Shown here: positions 14,475-25,695 of the stretch, piece after piece | Layout of the letters: every line of letters begins with the position of its first letter | Numbering within the stretch: position 1 is the first letter of the stretch | Notes under the pieces: model-generated | Database searches by the model: none | Told to the model about the DNA's origin: nothing | The model's input: only the letters and a program-made list of their open reading frames with translations | NCBI GenBank assembly: GCA_008729055.1 | Contig: SDUX01000002.1 | Location: 6,115,485 to 6,179,484 of the forward strand | Direction of reading: 5' to 3' | Length of the DNA: 64,000 nt | Source: Pyropia haitanensis | Taxonomy: Eukaryota; Rhodophyta; Bangiophyceae; Bangiales; Bangiaceae | Program-made: the position numbers and the translations under genes

Positions 14475-16424
14475 TCACACCAGCACCTCGGGCAGATCGT
14501 CCGGTGGGGTGTGGAACTCCTCATTGTCGTACTTGACGTACAAAAAGTCGGGGATGCGTTCAGGGGCCGTCTCTGGGTTGCGCGCCGTGTACGTCAGGCG
14601 CCACATGTGGAGGAGGCGCGTATACACGGGCGACACGGTGGCGGCGTCCACGCCCGCTGCGGCGGCAAGGCCGTCCGACCACGTCGGCAGCCCGCGGGCG
14701 CCCATCGCCAGGGCAATAACGGCGGCCGACACCACCGCGGGGGGCGCGAGCGACAGCCCATTCTCCAGCAAGCTCAGCTCCGACAGCAGGTACGCCACGT
14801 ACTGCACGTCGAGCCGCAAGTCCGGGCCCGCTGGCGAGACTCCCGCGCCGAGCAGGCCCGCGCGCACGAGGTGGGGGAAGAAGGTAAACGCATTGGGCAC
14901 AATCACGTTCCACTTCGTGATGCGCAGGATGTACCGCTCCATCTCCAGCACCTGCGCCTCGGTGTAGGCGTCGGCGCTGATGGCCACCGCCTGCCCAATC
15001 TCAATCGGCACCGAGTCGTGGAGCTTGGACGCTACAAAGACGCTCGTCACCGCGACGAGCTGAATCATGAGCAGGTCCACCTGCGTGCCCGCCAGCACCC
15101 GGTCAATCAAGCTGACCGCCGTGTACATGCCTAACCGGCCAACGTGGAAGACCGCGCACACCTCCATCACCCAGTCAACGGTGATGATGCGGGTGCGGCG
15201 GGCAAGGTTGTTGGGCAGGGCCATCCACGGTCCCGAAGTTGCTGGTCCCGCCGCCGCCGTCTGCCGCTGCACTTCCAGCATGGCCTGGTTGGCATCCGCT
15301 TCGTCGGGCGACAGACCGAGCACAATGACCCACGCGCCGCCCGCCGAGCGGGGGACCCCGTTGGCACCAACCCGGACAGATTGCAGGGGCGACTCGCCAA
15401 CCGCGTCGAGGTCATCATCCATCGAGTCGGCGGGGAAGGCGTCGGGGGAGCCGAGCCCGTCCGCGTCCGCCGCCGACGCGGTGCTATTCGGCGACGCGAC
15501 GGGGAGCTCCTCGGCGGCGAGGCTATCGTGTGCGGGGCGGCCGGCGCCGCGGGGGGGGTGGGGGGCGGCAGCACCGCCCGGGGGTTGTGGGCCTGCAGCG
15601 CCGGCCGCCGCCCGTGCGGCCGCCAACCTCCCCGCCGCGGCTGGCGAGTATCTCGGTTGGCGGGCGCGGACCGCTTCCGGTGCGGCGCAGCGAGCGTCAT
15701 CGGCCGTGGCCGCACCGCCGCGAGGGCTGCCAGGCGACGCACCGCCCGCAGCATGCCGCTGGTCCGTGTCGCCCACGACGGGGCTGCCCACCGCCGGCGC
15801 GTTGGGGCTCGGGCTCCCCACCGAGGTGGATGGCGCCGCCGCCGCTGCCGCCGGCACGCCCGGCACGCGGGGCCGGACACACGCCTTGACTGGCGCAGCG
15901 GTGGCGGCAATCGGCGACCGCCCCGCGTGGCGGCGGCCCGTGCCGGGCACGGTTGGGGGGCGGGCGGGGGTGACGGTGGCGCCCTCGGCGGCGGTCGACA
16001 CCGCCGCGATGCCCGCCTCGACGCCCGCCGTCAGCCGGTCACGAAACACCACCACCGCGTCGGTGGGGGCGGCGGCGCCCTGCGGCGGTGGGACCGCTCG
16101 GCCGGCCGCCGCCGCCGCCCCGTCCGTGTCGCCCGCGGACGCGGCACCCGCCACGGGTGCGGCGGGAGCCGTCTCCCCGTGGGTCCCCACCGCCGGCGTG
16201 ATGGGCGACGACGCCCGCAGGCGTAGCGTGACCGGCGCGTTGGGCACTTCAACAAGCGGCTCCAGCGCTGTTCTCCGCGGCGCCGCCGCCGCCTCATGCT
16301 TGACCCGCTTGGGCTCGTGCGCCGCCCCGCCGACCGCGCCCTTGGTCGACTCGGCCGCCGCAGCGGCCGTCTGGCCTGGAGCAGGGCGCTTGCCCTGGCC
16401 CAGTGACGACACTTGGTTCTCCAT
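14475..16424 (-). CDS. mitotic-type (A/B-like) cyclin
   Basis: This encodes 649 residues from the ATG at 16424 (MENQVSSLGQGKRP). Cyclins of this class bind and activate CDK kinases and set substrate choice at S phase and mitosis. The cyclin box starts near residue 405: RTRIITVDWVMEVCAVFHV, then LGMYTAVSLIDRVLA, QLVAVTSVFVASKLHD and YILRITKWNVIVPNAFTFFPHLVRA, followed by a second helical fold LDVQYVAYLLSELSLLE to about residue 615. These match the MRxILVDWLxEV and LYLAVNxxDRFL patterns of A/B cyclins. The N-terminal ~400 residues are low-complexity Ala/Pro/Ser/Thr with several SP and TP sites. They include a nuclear-localisation-like KRVK (39-42) and a destruction-box-like RTALEPLVE at 51-59 (RxxLxxL). 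The upstream open frame lacks cyclin features, so this ATG is preferred. A or B class cannot be decided by eye. Confidence 0.9.
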   Translation of the reverse strand: MENQVSSLGQGKRPAPGQTAAAAAESTKGAVGGAAHEPKRVKHEAAAAPRRTALEPLVEVPNAPVTLRLRASSPITPAVGTHGETAPAAPVAGAASAGDTDGAAAAAGRAVPPPQGAAAPTDAVVVFRDRLTAGVEAGIAAVSTAAEGATVTPARPPTVPGTGRRHAGRSPIAATAAPVKACVRPRVPGVPAAAAAAPSTSVGSPSPNAPAVGSPVVGDTDQRHAAGGASPGSPRGGAATADDARCAAPEAVRARQPRYSPAAAGRLAAARAAAGAAGPQPPGGAAAPHPPRGAGRPAHDSLAAEELPVASPNSTASAADADGLGSPDAFPADSMDDDLDAVGESPLQSVRVGANGVPRSAGGAWVIVLGLSPDEADANQAMLEVQRQTAAAGPATSGPWMALPNNLARRTRIITVDWVMEVCAVFHVGRLGMYTAVSLIDRVLAGTQVDLLMIQLVAVTSVFVASKLHDSVPIEIGQAVAISADAYTEAQVLEMERYILRITKWNVIVPNAFTFFPHLVRAGLLGAGVSPAGPDLRLDVQYVAYLLSELSLLENGLSLAPPAVVSAAVIALAMGARGLPTWSDGLAAAAGVDAATVSPVYTRLLHMWRLTYTARNPETAPERIPDFLYVKYDNEEFHTPPDDLPEVLV

Positions 16425-16660
16425 AGCAGGATGACCGGCACGGGCGGGTGTCAGGGCTTGCGTCCGGCAGGGTGGAGAGAGAGAGGGGGGGGGGCAGAGG
16501 ACGGAGGGGGATGAGGCAAGGGGGGGACGGCGTTTGGTGGGCCGACGCCGATTGAGGAGGGTGGAAGAGTTCGGATGTTTGGGGCGTAGTTTCGAGGGGG
16601 GGGGGACGCAGGGAAAGGTGAAAGCGGTGGGTGGTGCAAGGTGGGCAATGTGGGACGTGG
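16425..16660 (-). promoter_or_regulatory. pyrimidine-rich 5' leader of the cyclin gene
   Basis: Read on the coding strand, the bases immediately before the cyclin ATG are rich in C and T, including a run of CT repeats and C9 near 16470-16495. The same kind of leader precedes several other starts in this window. No TATA box is visible here. Confidence 0.35.
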
Positions 16661-19600
16661 AGGACGGCGGGAGTGAGGAGCGAGACGCCCGACGACGGCC
16701 AGGCCAAAGCCGACGGAGCGGCCGACGTGTGGCGTCGGCGGCGGCGGGGGGGGCGGGGGGGGGGCGCGTGATACACCCCAGACGCGAGTGCTGCCCACCG
16801 TGCGGTAAGAGTGGCAGGCGCCAACGGGGAGGCTGGGCCAAAGGGGGGGGGAGGGGGGGCCGGCGTGGCGGCAGCACCGCCGCCGCGGCTGGTGTCTTGG
16901 GCCTGGCGGGCAGCTGGTCGGGGAAAAGGAGGCCAGGCGGCCGGGCGGGGGGGGGGGGGGTGGGGGGTGGGGGGTGGGGGGTGGGGCGGGGCGGGGAGCG
17001 GGGTGGGGGAGGGGGGCAGGACGGCGGCTGTCGCGACCGGAGTGGTGGGCACAGCGGAGCTGCGCGCTGGGCCCACCTCGCCGGCGGGCGCATATGAATG
17101 GGGGGTGGGGGGTGGCTCGGGGTAGGGGGGCAGGCAGGGGGCGGCACAGGGCGGCGGCCCGCAGAGCCCCTGCCTGAGCGACCGCAGCAGCGGATTCTCC
17201 TGGGGGGGGCCCAGGAGCGGGGAGGAGTGAGGGGGTCTGGGGCTGGTGGGACACCCGCCAGGCACCGACGGCCGCCGCCTGTCCCTCTGTCGCCTGGCAC
17301 CGGGGCAGCGATGACGGGGGTGCGGGGGGGGGGTGGGGTGGAGCAGGGATTGCGAGGGAGGGGGCGGCCAAGCGGGGGGGGGGGGGGGCTCGGCTGCGGC
17401 CGTCGCGGCCACGGCGGCGGCGCCAGCCGCGTGGGCGGCTGAAGACGCCCCGGAGGCGCCCCTCGAGACCCCTCATCACGGGCACGCGCCTGAGGGGGGG
17501 GCCGAAGGGGTCGGTGTGGCGCATCCCCGCCCCCCCCCCCCCCCCTCAACACTCGGGTGTGTGCTGGTGCCACCCCCCCCCCCCCCCAACAGCGGCGAGG
17601 AAGGCCGGGGCGTCGCGGCGACAGTGGCGAGTGAGGGCTGCCACGCGGCCTGGACACTGATGGATTTTCGTGGTATAAAAACGCGGGGGGATGGTCTAGA
17701 AAACGTCAGGGGTACCGCTGTTTATTGCTCCCGAGCAGCGGTCATATCTCAAACGGGCCGGGCCGGGAAAGGGCACGACGGCATGGGGGGGGGGTGCGGG
17801 CCGGGGGCGTCTGCGGGGCTTTCCACGACTCGCTGACAGTCGTCTCACAAAGCACCCCCCCAGTGCGATTTATTCGTCCCGCGGGGAGGCCGATCCCTTT
17901 GGACGGTACGCGCTGTGGCTCGCAGCCGCGGCCCCCCAGGGTCGTGTCGGAATCCCAAACCTAAACGAGCCGCTTAGGTTAGAAAGAGCCGGCGGCACGG
18001 TCCGGCACACAGGACCCCCCCAGATCCAACCGACGCCGAAGGGAGCCCCCCCCCACCCGGGTTCCTTCCACTCCAAGTGCCGCCGCGCGTACCGACGACT
18101 CCTTTTCGTCTCGCAAGCTCTGATGCAAGCCGCCGGTTCGAATGATACGCGTGCTGGGACGGCGACATCGGTCAGTTGGCCACACGAGACGCCGGGGGGC
18201 CGAAGAAGGCGGCAAGAGACCGTCGGCCCAGCTCGTGCGACCCCGTACCCAGAACCCGCCGACCGCCCGACCGCGGCGGCGGGCGGTGGGACACCGCGCC
18301 TTTTCCCCGCCGTTTCCGCGTCTCTCCCTCTTGTGTGCGCTCGACACGGCTCCTGTTGGCTGGGCAGTCGGCCCGCGGGTGGAACGGGCTGGCAGGGCGG
18401 GCGCTCACACCACCGCCCACTCCGGTGCTGCTGCCCCCCCAGGGGCTGTCCCTTCCACCGGCAGAGGCGTCGGCGAGTGGCCTCCGCCAGCATCGCAGAG
18501 GATGGGTGTCTGCAACTGGACGGGGCAGCAATCCGCGCACGTGCAGTGCGCATGGCGGCCGGCCTGGCAGACAATCACCGCGCCGCCCCCCCCCTCACCA
18601 ATCGGCGGCCCAGCGCAGTGGGTGTCCCACTCGGGAGGTGGCCGCCGTCCAGGCGCGCGGGTGTCCCAACTCGCAGGAGTCGCAGCTCACGGGTGGCCCC
18701 GTTGCCGCCCGGGATAGCGACGCGCCAGCGGTTGGGCCCGGCAAGCGCGCGACGCTGCCAGCAACCGTGCCCCGCTTCCCCTTCCGCGCCGCCGCCACAC
18801 GACGCCTCCGGCCCCGTCCCACGCCGCGCCGCCACGAGCTGGCGGGGTAGCGCCGCCAGCCGGCGCTCCGCGGCCGTCTTTGAAGTCCCCATTCTCGGCG
18901 CTCGGCGGCGAGATGACGTGTGCAGGGGCCCTGTGTCGCGTGCCACCTCTATGCCCCGCTAGGTCCCAGCCACCCTCCCCGGCCGGTAGCCCGCGATGCG
19001 ACCCGGGTGGCGGGTGGACGCCAACCGACCGACGGCTCACGAGGCAGCTGAGTGGGCAGGTGTGGTGGCGGGTAGCCGGAGGCGGGGGGAGCGGCGCATC
19101 GAGGGGGCGGAGGCGCGCCCGGCAAGCTTCTCCCCTGCGGTGACGACCATGGTGACCCCCACCTTTCAAAAAGGGAGCGAGGCAGGCGCACCGTGCCCCG
19201 CCGCGCGCTCGCAGTGAGGTCATCGTCGTGGCGGGCGACATCTAGAAGCCATTGGGCACCCTACCCGCGACGGGTGGGCATGCGAGCCAGCGCCAGTCCG
19301 CGCGGCTCGCGGCGGCGAGCATGATCTTGGACATGAGTGCGTGGCTGCTCGGCTTGTGAGAGTCGCACTCGCCTCATCCTCGGCCCCAGGGCCGATCACG
19401 CGCCCGGGTGGGGGTTGCAAGCAGGGCGGTGGGGTGACCGCTGCTGATACCTGAATCTTGACCACAATTGTCGCAAGACATACACACCGGCCAATTTCAG
19501 AATTCGGAGCGAACGCAGCCGCCAGCAATGAGCGTAAAGTATCGGCGCTGGCGTATGGAATGAATAACCGTCCTGATCAATTTGGAGAAGTCGAAGGGGA

Positions 19601-21215
19601 TCCGGGCAGTTCAGCAGACCCAAACACTCCAGGTCAGCGCAATCGATCGGTGAGTGCAAGTCGAGGCGCACTGGGTGCGGTCGCGGACTACTCGCTGCTC
19701 TACCACACGCGGCGGCTACACAGAGCGCTGCCTCGATGCGTCACATAAAAACGGCACATGATTAGCTGTTGTTGTCGCGTCACACACCCAACTAGCGAGT
19801 TGCCATGTGGTAGCTTGGTAGGCAGTCAGACACGGAGAGTCTAAGCTCGGCGTGCTTGCGTCTCTGACACCAAACTCTGTCGTCTGCTTCGGCGTGCACA
19901 CCCAGGTACGATCGGTCTTCTGGGTGTGCCTCTACCAATGCTCAGAACAGGCGTACTACAGCGCCCCCGTGAGAAACATACGGACACCTGCAGCACAAAA
20001 CCGCTACAAGAAGAAAGCTTCACTCATCCACAGATGCACCTCGAGCTTCTTTTCACTGTTGTGGTCTTGCTCTGCTATTGTCTCCAGTGCTTGATTGTAC
20101 ATCGCGCCTCGGAAGCCGCGTGGCCGCCGAACCTGACTGGGTGTGCGCGGGACACAACCGCACGTGGCGTCTGGCAGCAGCGAGACTAACTTTGGGATAG
20201 GAAGGACAGCATCCCAAAGAGATGAGTTGAATGCCCATCGCGTGCTCTTCTCTGGGATTTTTCGAAGGTGCAGACGAACGTTGGTGTCGACACTGGGAAT
20301 ATTTTCGGTTCAGATGACAGTTCGCTGACGCTTACGCACTCATACAACTGTTAATACCTCTAAGCAGTGCCTCTTGGGTGGCGGCGGCACCGCCGCACTG
20401 ACAAGCGAGATATCCGCCGGGGTATCTGACCTCCATAGCCACCCGCACCGCCAGGGAGGCGCGCTGGGCGCCCTTGCGCGCTGCTCGTCCTGTCCCTTCC
20501 ATACTTCCCGGCCAGCATTGCACGCCTCGCATCTCCTTCCCCCTCTGTGCGCAGATCTGCGGCGGCGTCCAAGGCACAGCTGGGACTGGCCCGATCCCCC
20601 CGCTGCCGTCACCGTCCAACCGTGAGGGTGGACCGGCGGCCGGCCGGCCGGCCGTATGGGCGCCAATGACACACACACGAGGGCATCGCGCGTGGGAGCC
20701 ACGGGCGGCCTCGAGCCGTCACGACGTGGCCCACGGCTCGCCCGCACAGACACTTTCGGACGCGCGCCGCGCCGCCAGCGGGCGCCGGCGCGCCGGCTGC
20801 TGCCGGCACACGCGCCGCCGCCGAAACACGATGGGTGCGACAAGAGACGGCTTTCAACGTGGTCTGGTGTGGGATGGGGCTGGAGAGGCGGACCAGTAGC
20901 GGGTTGGCTCTGGTGAGCACGGTGGGGTGGGGGGGAAGAGGAGTCGTTGGGAGGGAGAGAGAGGCAGGTGGGTTGTCTTGGAGTGCCACAAGGAGGCAGA
21001 TTCTTGTTCACTGCCGCACGGCTGGTATATTTGGCCTGCGGCGTGCGCTAGGTGCAGTCTGCGCCGGCTTGGCGGGGTCTCCTCCCGCCCGTGTGGGCGT
21101 AGGACTACACAAAGCCCGGCCGGCAGCACGCGGCGGGCCAGCCGTGCCACACGGCGGGCCAGCCGCGCGCCATTGCTCCCGCCGCCTCGGCCGCCACCGC
21201 CGCGCCCATCAAACC
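16661..21215. other. gene-poor region with GC-rich and AT-richer islands
   Basis: 16661-17600 is G-rich low complexity with many G and C runs (C18 near 17530-17548). A TATAAAA lies at 17674-17680 (+) but I can attach no gene to it. 17700-19400 shows only contradictory frames. 19400-20340 is an AT-richer island (near 50% GC by eye). It has a 96-codon frame on + (19458-19748) and a 91-codon frame on - (19396-19671), neither recognisable. 20340-21215 returns to high GC. No RNA gene, array or mobile element recognised. Confidence 0.4.
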
Positions 21216-22702
21216 CTACCGGCGAGCCCGGCACAGCGCGCGACGGGTGCGCCCGCGGCCGCGCCGCCGCGGCCGACGCGGCTCGCTGCCCCGGCGCAGC
21301 CACCCGGGTCGCCCCCCCCCCGCGTCAGCGCAGGCAGGCTGCGGGCGCCGCGGGTGCCGCCACGGACGCGTGCCCCCGCTGCCCCCCTCCGCCGGGGCCC
21401 GCGCGGTCGCACACGCGTGGGCGGCCAGCGTCGACGGGTGGGGCGCCATCAACGCCGCCCCCCTCCCCCCGCCGCCGCCCGTCCGCGTCGGCCACGCCGG
21501 CGGGCACCCCCCACAGCCACGGTGGCAGCCGTCACTCGCGGTGCGCACACCACGCACCGGGGTTGTCCCCCCACCTCCCCGCCCCAGACCCCGCGTGCCC
21601 CTCTCCGCCGGCCGCCGCCGCGGCGCCTCAGCACGCCGACAGCATGGTGTCGAGGGTGGGCACGCCCGCCGCCCCCCCCCCTCCCGCCCGTCCCCCTCGG
21701 CCACCGCGTCGGAGACGATGTGCACCACCCACGGCGACAGCCGCCACTCGTGCCACACCAGGCGCGGGGGCTCGTCGCCCACCCCTCCCCCTCCCCCCCC
21801 CCCCCCCGCCTCGCCGCGGCCCGCCGAACCCCCCCCGCCGTGGTCAGCAGCGCGTACGCCTCGGCCAGCGGCGCCAGCCACAGCGTGTGGCGGACGCGGC
21901 CGCCCGCGGGCGCGGCGTTGGCGCCGGCGTCGGCGCCGGCGGCGGCCGCCGCCGCCGCCGCCGCGACAACCACCACCTCCACCGCACGCACGCCGCCGTC
22001 GCGGGGCACCGCCGCCGCGTCGGCGGCGACCGAGCCGGGCGGCGGCGGCGCGCCCGCCGCACCATACCCGCGGCCGTGGCACGCCGACGTGACGGGCTGA
22101 GGGGGGGTGGGCAGCGGCGCCGCACCGGGGGGGGGGACCGCCCCGGTCGGCAGGCCCAGCAACGTCGCCAGGTGTGCGCGGAGGTAGGGGCGGAGGACGT
22201 CGAGGGGGAGGGCGCTGACGCCGTCGGGGGGGGGGGCGCCGACGGGGGTGCCGGGAGGAGGGGTCAAGGGGGGGGGGGCTGCGGCGGCCGCCGCTGGTGC
22301 CGTTGCCGCTGCCGGCACGGCCGCCTCGTCACCGGCGGCCGCCCCGCCGCCGGCCGCCACCCCGTCACCGGCGACCGCCCCGTCACCAGCCGCCACCCCG
22401 TCACCGGCCGCGACCCCGTCGCCGGCGGCCGCCTCATCCACGGCAACGGCCCCCACCCCCCCCCCCTCCCCCCCCCCCGGCGACAGCGGTGGCGGCTCCC
22501 CGCGCGGCGACCCCCGCCACGGCGCGGCCGCGCCGGTCGCGCCGCCGCCGCCGCCGCCGTCGCCGCCGTCGTCGCCGCCGCCGCCGCCGCTGCCGACGCT
22601 GCTCGTGTGGAGGATGCCCACCGCCACGTCCGCACCGATGCGGAGGTGCGTCAGGCGGCGGGTGGAGGGCCTCTGGGGCTGCGGAAGGGATGCCATGGCC
22701 AT
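21216..22702 (-). CDS. unrecognised Gly/Ala/Pro-rich protein, frame breaks toward its 3' end
   Basis: An ATG at 22702 (MAMASLPQPQRPSTRRL) is preceded on the coding strand by about 200 bases of nearly pure pyrimidine, as at other gene starts here. The first frame reads THLRIGADVAVGILHTSSVG, then long Gly/Ala/Asp-rich tracts. It continues with LPLDVLRPYLRAHLATLLGLP and VRHTLWLAPLAEAYALLTTAGG to about 21815. After a run of about 15 C at 21795-21811 the sensible frame changes to PRLVWHEWRLSPWVVHIVSD (about 21780-21715), and another change may follow near 21670. The last part is uncertain and the end given is the end of that second frame. The ordered blocks look like one globular protein interrupted by spacers, but I cannot name the family. 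Confidence 0.45.
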
Positions 22703-24894
22703 GCGGGGGAGGGGGCGACGTGCCGGTGGGGGAGGCAGGGGAGGGGGGGGGGGGAGGGTGGGGACGCGGGGTGATAGCCGGTCGGTCGCGTTGGGCGGCA
22801 GGGGGTGAACGGGGGAGGCGCTCACGGGGGTAGGGGCTTTGTGGGGGCACGCAACACGGGGGGGGGAATGAGAAGGGAGGGGGGGGGAGGAGCGAAGAAG
22901 AGAAGGGGAGGGATGGGGAGGAAGGGAAGGGGTAAGGGAGGGGAGGGATGACCGGGGCGGAGGGACTGGAGAGCGCCGTGGAACAAGACAGCCCCGTCAG
23001 CGTCGGAGGCACCCCGCGTGCACCGCGGGCCGATCTGCCTCGGCCAATGAAATGCACGCCTCGTGCCGGTCCATGACCGTTCACCAGCCCGTTCCCAGAT
23101 CCGCTTCACGAGGGAGGGTCGCTGTCATCGTCGCTGGTCAATATAGTGGCGCATTCGCCCCCACCGCTGTCCCTATCACAGCCGCCGCCACCACCGCCAC
23201 CACCACCGCCGTCACCACCGCCGCCGCCACCACCTCCGCCACCACCATCGCCGCCACTGCCCCCACCACCGCCAACGTCGCCACCGCCGACACCCCCATC
23301 GCCGCCGACGCGGACGGCGCCACCGCCGGCACGCCTGCCGGCGCGGTACTGGGCCTGACCCCCCCCCCCCCCCTCTTGCCACTGGCCCTTTCCGGGGCGG
23401 GGGTCTTCACCGTCCGCGCTCCCCTGGCGGTTCCGGCAGGCAGGGGAAGGGTGCGGCGACTGACGGTGGCGGGGGGGTTGGCCACCCGCACGACCCCCCT
23501 CCCACCACTGCCACCGCGACGCGGCCGCCGCCGATGATTCCTGCCGCTAGACGCTAGTGGGTCTCCACCGTCGTCGTGCCCGGCAGCGGGGAGTACGGTG
23601 GTGGTGGTGGTGGTGATAGCTGGGGAAGGGGAGGCGTGCGCCGTATCGCCGCCGCCATCACCACCGCCGTCGACGCCACGCAGTGACGAAGCTCTCGGAC
23701 GCCACACACCCACCCCAAACCACGGGACCTTGTCTTTGACGGGCGAGGAGCGTCCGCCCCCCACCCACCCCCTCCCCCCCGCCCCCTGCCGCGTCCGCCG
23801 CCGACGCGGTGCTGGTGCTGGCGCAGCAGCCCCGACCCGCGGGGGCCACCGCTGCGCTGGCCCCGCCGGGGGGGCGGCAGCAGCAGAGCCGCTCATCCTC
23901 GCGGAGGGCCACCGTCACCGCATCCGCACGTTGCCGCGTGCGGTGCTCCCGCAGCATACCGGCGCCGCCACCGCCGTCGTCGTGGGCAAAGGACGGGCGG
24001 CTTGTGTACCTCTGTCGTCCCCACTGGGGACCTTGGGCCTTGACGGCCTCCCCAAGTCGCCCCTGTTATCTTCCAAAGAAGTGTGGTTGGGGCCGTCCCC
24101 CGTGACCCCTGCCGCCCGCGGCGGCCGCGGGTGGCGTTGTTGTCCCCGCGGGCCTCGATCGCTACGGCCTGCCGAGGCGAAGGTGCCCGTCCGCGGGGGA
24201 GGCGGCGACCACGTTCCGCAGGGCGTGCCGCTGCGGGCCGTCAACCGGCGGCGCCCGGGTGCGTTTACCAATGGTGACTGCGGCTGCAGCGCGGACGGCT
24301 GTTCCAACGCTTCTGGGTGGCCCCCGCCCCTCACCGCTATCCCACGACCCGGTCTTGTGAACCCTGATACCCGCACCTCTCTCAGCAATGTTTCCCGGGC
24401 TGTGTTCCCTTGACGGAAGTCACCCAGTCATTGTTGAGGCAGGAGCGCTCCGCAAGAGCACGAGTGCTTTCCGGCAGGGAGAACCCGATGGCCCACGTTG
24501 CTAGGCAGGCCCTTGTTCACTCTTGACTCGGAGGCGGGCGTGCGCCGCCGTGCGCAAAGACAGTGCGGCGGCGGCAGCACCCCCACCCGCGCCGTAGCGC
24601 GCACGGTCTCGCCCCAGCGTCGCTGCCACACAGCAGTGAAACTCGTAACGCGCACAGATGGGGCACTTGTTGGCCGCTGGTCAGCGCGTGGCGGCACAGC
24701 GCTCGTGGGGACTGTGTGCAGCACTCACAACCGCGGGCCTTTCCACCTATACACATGCCGCGCCGGCTGTCGGTGGGCACAACGCGGGACACCGTCACTT
24801 CCCTCCCACGCCCCGACTCCCCCCCCCCTCTCCCCTCCCCCTCAGCCCCCACACACGCACAGAGAGGAGAGGCACGTCCCGCGTGGTCGCCGCC
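22703..24894. other. spacer with pyrimidine-rich leader and a coding-like stretch
   Basis: 22703-22960 is the purine-rich (plus strand) leader of the preceding minus-strand gene. 23085-23540 (+) contains a protein-like start, GRVAVIVAGQYSGAFAPTAV, then Thr/Ala-rich repeats. 23940-24410 (+) reads as a more ordinary frame ending SLSNVSRAVFP at a TGA. These may be pieces of one plus-strand gene but no family, start codon or splice pattern is clear. 24420-24894 has no evident gene and is C-rich near 24815-24845. Confidence 0.3.
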
Positions 24895-25695
24895 CTACCA
24901 CGGAAGCTCGCTCATGGGCCCCCGCTTCTCCGCGTCCGGAAGCCCCCACACGCCAAAGCCGAGGCTCTCACTGCCGAGCGGCTGGATAAACCGGCCGGTC
25001 GTCTCCTTGGTCAGCTGCCGGACCGCTTCGACCACCCCCTTGGCCGCCACGTGCGGCTCCACCGCGCCCAGCTCCTCGTACTTGTCGCTCATCGGCTCGG
25101 TCATTTTGGTCCGAAGGAAGCCCGGGTGCAGGCACACCACCGGGATGCCGCGCTCGGCCAGGTCCAACGACAGGATCTTGCCGACCATATTCTCCGCCGC
25201 CTTGGAGCAGTGGTGCCCATAGTTGGAGCCCCCCTCCTTGGCGCTGCGCAGGCCAATGCTGCCGCCCTCTGACGTGACCAGCCCGAGCTTGCCGCCCGCC
25301 GTCAGCACGCCGCCCGTGACCAGCGCGTCGACGATGCGGAGCGGCCCCAGCGCGCACACGTCCATCATCTTGCGAAAGTTGTCGGGCTGCACGTTGCCCA
25401 GGCCGTCGGGCAGCAGGATGCCCGCCACGCACAGGACCGTATCCACGGTGGGCCAGCCGAGCGACGCGAGCTCCCCGACCAGCTTATCCGGTCCGTCCGT
25501 CGCGAGGTCAATGCCCCGGATGATGGACGTGTTGGGCAGCGTCTCAAGGGCGGGGTCCACCGTCGACCGCACCGTCACGGCCATTGCTGTGCCGGTGGGG
25601 GCAAGCACCTTGGCAATCTCCAGGCCCAGCCCAGAGCCGCCCCCAATGATGAGGGCGCGGTCGCCCAGGGGCTTGGGGAGGTCCGTCGACGACAT
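24895..25695 (-). CDS. short-chain dehydrogenase/reductase (SDR) with atypical active site
   Basis: This encodes 266 residues from the ATG at 25695 (MSSTDLPKPLGDRALI). SDR enzymes transfer hydride between NAD(P)H and carbonyl or hydroxyl groups. The Rossmann fold shows the cofactor loop GGGSGLG (18-24), the region DTVLCVAGILLPDG where NNAG is usual, the strand KLGLVTSEGGSIGL with the active-site serine region (142-146), and PVVCLHPGFLRTKMTEPM near 187-202. The usual YxxxK reads HHCSK (161-165): Lys165 is in place, but the Tyr position is His161, with Tyr159 two residues earlier (NYGHHCSKAAENM). I believe some SDR subfamilies show a similar YGHH motif; this was not checked. The length is typical. 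A C-rich leader precedes the start. Substrate unknown; probably cytosolic. Confidence 0.93.
   Translation of the reverse strand: MSSTDLPKPLGDRALIIGGGSGLGLEIAKVLAPTGTAMAVTVRSTVDPALETLPNTSIIRGIDLATDGPDKLVGELASLGWPTVDTVLCVAGILLPDGLGNVQPDNFRKMMDVCALGPLRIVDALVTGGVLTAGGKLGLVTSEGGSIGLRSAKEGGSNYGHHCSKAAENMVGKILSLDLAERGIPVVCLHPGFLRTKMTEPMSDKYEELGAVEPHVAAKGVVEAVRQLTKETTGRFIQPLGSESLGFGVWGLPDAEKRGPMSELPW

Noticed and set aside
16425..17657. Extension of the cyclin upstream to 17657
   Set aside because: The added ~410 codons translate G/C runs into Pro/Arg/Ser with no conserved features; the ATG at 16424 follows a typical leader.
18120..18175. GGTTCGAATGA as a tRNA T-loop
   Set aside because: No flanking stem, D arm or anticodon arm could be folded around it.
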